NCBI RefSeq assembly: GCF_029784155.1
Contig: NC_073693.1
Coordinates: forward strand, 356,070,591 to 356,134,590
Source: Uranotaenia lowii
Taxonomy: Eukaryota > Arthropoda > Insecta > Diptera > Culicidae
Direction: 5' to 3'
DNA: 64,000 nucleotides
Part shown: piece by piece, positions 60,121-64,000 of the stretch
Position numbering within the stretch: the first letter of the stretch is position 1
How the letters are laid out: each line of letters begins with the position of its first letter
Notes under the pieces: generated by a model
Database searches by the model: none
The model's input: the letters and a program-made list of their open reading frames with translations, nothing else
Told to the model about the DNA's origin: nothing
Made by a program: the position numbers and the translations under genes

Positions 60121-60990
60121 TAATATAGAGGGACAAAAATGACGAAAATGACACAAAATGACACAAAAATGGCACAAAAATGACACAAAAATGACACAAA
60201 AATGACAAAAAACATGACACAGAAATGACACAGAATTGACACAAAAATGACAAAAAAAATGACACCAAACTGACAAAAAAATGACACCAAACTGACACAA
60301 AAATGACATACAAATGACTCAAAAATGACACAAAAATGACACACAAATAAATCAAAAATAAATCAGAAATTACAAAGAAATTACACAAAAATGTCACAAA
60401 AATGACACAAAAATGACATAAAAATGGCACAGAAATAACACAAAGACTGATACAAAAATGACACAGAAATGACACAAAAATGACGATACGAAAATAACGA
60501 CACATAAATTACACAAAAATGGCAAAAAAACGACAGAGGCGACACAAATTAAAAATTAAACAAAAAAAATAACATGACAAAAAAGATGACTCAAAAATTA
60601 AACAAATAAAATAAAAATGACAAAAATGACAAAAATGACAAAAGTCACAAAAATTTAAAAAATGACAAAAATGATAAAAATGACAAAAATGGCAAAAATG
60701 ACAAAAATGACAAAAATGACAAAAATGACAAAAATGACAAAAATGACAAAAATGACAAAAATGACAAAAAAGACAAAAATGACAAAAATGACAAAAATGA
60801 CAAAAATGACAAAAATAACAAAAATTAAAAAAATGACAAAAATGACTAAAATGACGAAAAAGACGAAAAAGACAAAAATGACAAAAAATTGACAAAAATT
60901 CGACAAAAATGACAAAAATGACAAAAATGACAATAATGGCAAAAAACACAAAAATGACAAAAATGACAAAAATGACAAAAATGAAAAAAT
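60121..60990. repeat. 11-bp then 9-bp satellite, array 5 (plus orientation)
   Basis: 11-bp ACACAAAAATG units to about 60,500, then a short, diverged 9-bp array (60,610-60,985) with many variants. Much shorter than arrays 2 and 4. Confidence 0.92.
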
Positions 60991-62091
60991 GACATTTTTA
61001 TCACTTTTGGCATAATTAATTTTTTTTTTTTATCATTTTTGCCCTATTTGTCATATTTGTCATTTCAATCACTTTTGGCATTCTTTTAATGATTGTCATA
61101 TTTGGCATTTTCATCACTCTTGGGCTTCTTGTCATTTTTGTCGTTTTTGTTATATTTGTCATTTTTGTCATTTCAATCAATTTTTGTCATTTTTGTATTT
61201 TTTTTTCATTTTTGTCATTTTTGTTATTTTTGTTATTTTTCATTTTTGTCATTTTTGACATTTAATTTTTGTCATTTTTGTCATTTTTGTCATTTTTGTC
61301 ATTTTTGTCATTTTTGTCATTTTTGTCATTTTTGTCAATTTTGTCATTTTTGTCATTTTTGTCATTTTTGTCGTTTTTGTCATTTTTGTTATTTTTTTTT
61401 TCGTTTGTGTCATTTTTGTCAAATTTGTCATTTTTGGCATTTTTTCAATTTTTGTAATTTTTTTCGTTTGTATTAGTTTTTTTAATTTTTGTCATTTCTG
61501 TCATTTTTGTCATTTTTGTCTTTTTTGTGTCATTTTTGTCATTTTTGTCATGTTTGTCATTTTTGTCATTTTTGTCATTTTTGTCATTTTTGTCATTTTC
61601 GTCATTTTCGTCATTTTTATTATTTTTGTCATTTTTGTGATTTTTATCATTTTTGTCATTTTTGTCATTTTTGTCATTTTTGTCATTTTTGTCATTTTTG
61701 TTATTTTTGTCATTTTTGTCATTTTTGTCATTTTTGTCATTTTTGTTATTTTTGTCATTTTTGTCATTTTTGTCATTTTTGTCATTTTTGTCATTTTTGT
61801 CATTTTTGTCATTTTTGTCATTTTTGTCATTTTTGTCATTTTTGTCATTTTTGTCATTTTTGTCATTTTTGTCATTTTTGTCATTTTTGTCATTTTTGTC
61901 ATTTTTGTCATTTTTGTCATTTTTGTCATTTTTGTCATTTTTGTCATTTTTGTCATTTTTGTCATTTTTGTCATTTTTGTCATTTTTGTCATTTTTGTCA
62001 TTTTTGTCATTTTTGTCATTTTTGTCATTTTTGTCATTTTTGTCATTTTTGTCATTTTTGTCATTTTTGTCATTTTTGTCATTTTTGTCAT
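60991..62091. repeat. Reversed 9-bp satellite (TTTTTGTCA)n, array 5
   Basis: Orientation flips near 60,990-61,090. The left part is disordered (61,090-61,270 and 61,385-61,500) and becomes regular from about 61,500 to 62,091. It ends at the LTR-like block. Confidence 0.94.
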
Positions 62092-62767
62092 TGTCACGAC
62101 GGTGCAGAGTGACGCAACCCCCCAATAACAACAACCTTCTCACTTACCATCGATACTTGCTGTCAACTGACAGCGAAAAGTAACACCGGGTTTTTATGGA
62201 TCACCTTGGTCCGTTCGAAAAGCGCGAAAACGACAAAAACAAACAACATCACGTTTCGTGTAGGGAAAGTTAATCGAATAGCTAGTGAGAGTAGAAGTGA
62301 AGGTAAAATTAAAACTATTTAGCGCAAAAGTGGAACATTTAACATTAAATTACTTAATCTAGATTAGACTACCACGATTAGTACGGTCGATTGAAAACAT
62401 TGCACGAACAAATTAAAAAGTGACTGTTAATTTAGCAGGTAACTTGAGTGCCAAAACGTACACTGAATCCTAACCTAATATGTACAATTTCTACAGTCAT
62501 AAACAGTACGGATCGTTGCTACTTGCGAGGACAGGCACAGGTACAGTTGAAGGACACTAAACGTAAGTGGAAAACATTACTATAAACATAAAAACGAATG
62601 TTTATGATACCCGAACACGAATGTACACACAAGTTAAAAATCACGTAGCCTAATTGGGGTTTCATTTGTCTTCCTCAAAGGGATTTAATAACACATCTAA
62701 ATAGATAATAAAGATTGTTATCGAACCGGAATTTTACTTCTTCTGTCTGTCGTTCGCTTGCGCAACA
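62092..62767. mobile_element. LTR-like block, candidate solo LTR (copy 1)
   Basis: A 676-bp non-satellite segment embedded in reversed satellite. It begins TGTCACGACGG and ends GCGCAACA, the TG...CA termini expected of an LTR. It contains AATAAA at 62,707-62,712 about 55 bp before the end. The flanking 5-mers are GTCAT (left) and GCCAT (right), a possible imperfect 5-bp target duplication, although these also resemble satellite sequence. No primer-binding site or internal coding region follows, so it would be a solo LTR. The alternative is a captured fragment of a gene 5' region. Confidence 0.5.
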
Positions 62768-63534
62768 GCCATTTTTGCCATTTTTGTCATTTTTGTCATT
62801 TTTGTCGTTTTTGTCATTTTTGGCATTTTTGTCATTTTTGTCATTTTTGTCGTTTTTGTCATTTTTGGCATTTTTGTCATTTTTGTCATTTTTGGCATTT
62901 TTGTCATTTTTGTCATTTTTGTCATTTTTGTCATTTTTGTCATTTTTGTCATTTTTGTCATTTTTGTCATTTTTGTCATTTTTGTCATTTTTGTCATTTT
63001 TGTCATTTTTGTCATTTTTGTCATTTTTGTCATTTTTGTCATTTTTGTCATTTTTTTCATTTTTGTCATTTTTGTCATTTTTGTCATTTTTGTCATTTTT
63101 GTCATTTTTGTCATTTTTGTCATTTTTGTCATTTTTGTCATTTTTGTCATTTTTGTCATTTTTGTCTTTTTTGTCATTTTTGTCATTTTTGTCATTTTTG
63201 TCATTTTTGTCATTTTTGTCATTTTTCTGTCATTTTTTTGTCATTTTTTTGTCACTTTTGTCATTTTTGTCATTTTTGTCATTTTTGTCATTTTTGTCAT
63301 TTTTGTCATTTTTGTCATTTTTGTCATTTTTGTCATTTTTGTCATTTTTGTCATTTTTGTCATTTTTGTCATTTTTGTCATTTTTGTCATTTTTGTCATT
63401 TTTGTCATTTTTGTCATTTTTGTCATTTTTGTCATTTTTGTCATTTTTGTCATTTTTGTCATTTTTGTCATTTTGGTCATTTTTGTCATTTTTGTCATTT
63501 TTGTCATTTTTGTCATTTTTGTCATTTTTGTCAT
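62768..63534. repeat. Reversed 9-bp satellite (TTTTTGTCA)n, array 6
   Basis: About 85 units. GGCA and GTCG variants cluster at the left (62,770-62,900), and a phase-disturbed patch (TTTTTCTGTCATTTTTTTGT) lies near 63,222-63,255. Confidence 0.96.
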
Positions 63535-64000
63535 TGTCACGACGGTGCAGAGTGACGCAACCCCCCAATAACAACAACCTTCTCACTTACCATCGATACT
63601 TGCTGTCAACTGACAGCGAAAAGTAACACCGGGTTTTTATGGATCACCTTGGTCCGTTCGAAAAGCGCGAAAACGACAAAAACAAACAACATCACGTTTC
63701 GTGTAGGGAAAGTTAATCGAATAGCTAGTGAGAGTAGAAGTGAAGGTAAAATTAAAACTATTTAGCGCAAAAGTGGAACATTTAACATTAAATTACTTAA
63801 TCTAGATTAGACTACCACGATTAGTACGGTCGATTGAAAACATTGCACGAACAAATTAAAAAGTGACTGTTAATTTAGCAGGTAACTTGAGTGCCAAAAC
63901 GTACACTGAATCCTAACCTAATATGTACAATTTCTACAGTCATAAACAGTACGGATCGTTGCTACTTGCGAGGACAGGCACAGGTACAGTTGAAGGACAC
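63535..64000. mobile_element. LTR-like block, copy 2 (cut by the window end)
   Basis: Repeats 62,092-62,557 with a 1,443-bp offset, identical as far as I can read (466 bp). It starts with the same TTTTTGTCATTGTCACGAC junction. It continues past the window, so whether it is a solo LTR, the 5' LTR of a full element or part of a tandem duplication cannot be decided here. Confidence 0.6.

Noticed and set aside
1..64000. tRNA, rRNA, telomeric TTAGG repeats or prokaryotic operon features
   Set aside because: None seen in a reading of both strands. A dedicated tRNA/rRNA scan was not possible here.

Overview
This window is eukaryotic, repeat-dominated DNA, almost certainly from an insect and probably a mosquito or related dipteran. 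The case rests on a DD37E mariner (a family described from mosquitoes), a CR1/Jockey-lineage non-LTR element with a PHD-finger ORF1, an R1-clade non-LTR remnant, and AT-rich non-coding DNA with no operons, ribosome binding sites or prokaryotic genes. No confidently recognisable host protein gene is present. Two runs of exactly 500 N (26,697-27,196 and 59,235-59,734) are assembly gaps.

About half of the window is short-period tandem repeat. The main satellite is a 9-bp unit, ACAAAAATG, flanked by an older-looking 11-bp form, ACACAAAAATG. Two other satellites sit between the 9-bp arrays: a 10-bp GATAAAAGAC family and a 7-bp ACAATCG family. Because 9 is a multiple of 3, the main satellite is stop-free in five of six frames and produces long meaningless reading frames.

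Layout. 1-6,300: AT-rich unique DNA with a hAT-like element at 3,041-4,207 that has an 8-bp target duplication. 6,350-10,918: satellite array 1. From 10,919 the window is built from two long, diverged copies of one composite unit. The order is block A, 10-bp satellite with embedded ~65-bp modules, AT-rich block C/D, block E, spacer G/H, block I (which carries a possible small gene), 7-bp satellite, block K, 9-bp array, then a 9-bp array in opposite orientation. Copy 1 spans about 10,919-26,696 and copy 2 about 35,011-59,234, with a further 9-bp array (27,197-35,010) between them. A partial third copy, block K onward, starts at 59,735. Its opposite-orientation satellite is followed by two identical LTR-like blocks (62,092-62,767 and 63,535 to the window end).

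The two copies differ by events that can be read off directly. A DD37E mariner is present only in copy 1. Block E is inverted in copy 2. A 591-bp near-perfect palindrome and about 7 kb of non-LTR retrotransposon debris are present only in copy 2. The 7-bp arrays have been homogenised to different variants.

The best candidate for a real host gene is the 112-codon ORF at 20,028-20,366 and 51,680-52,018. Its three nucleotide differences between copies are all synonymous while the flanks diverge more, and it lies about 160 bp downstream of a TATA box conserved in both copies.
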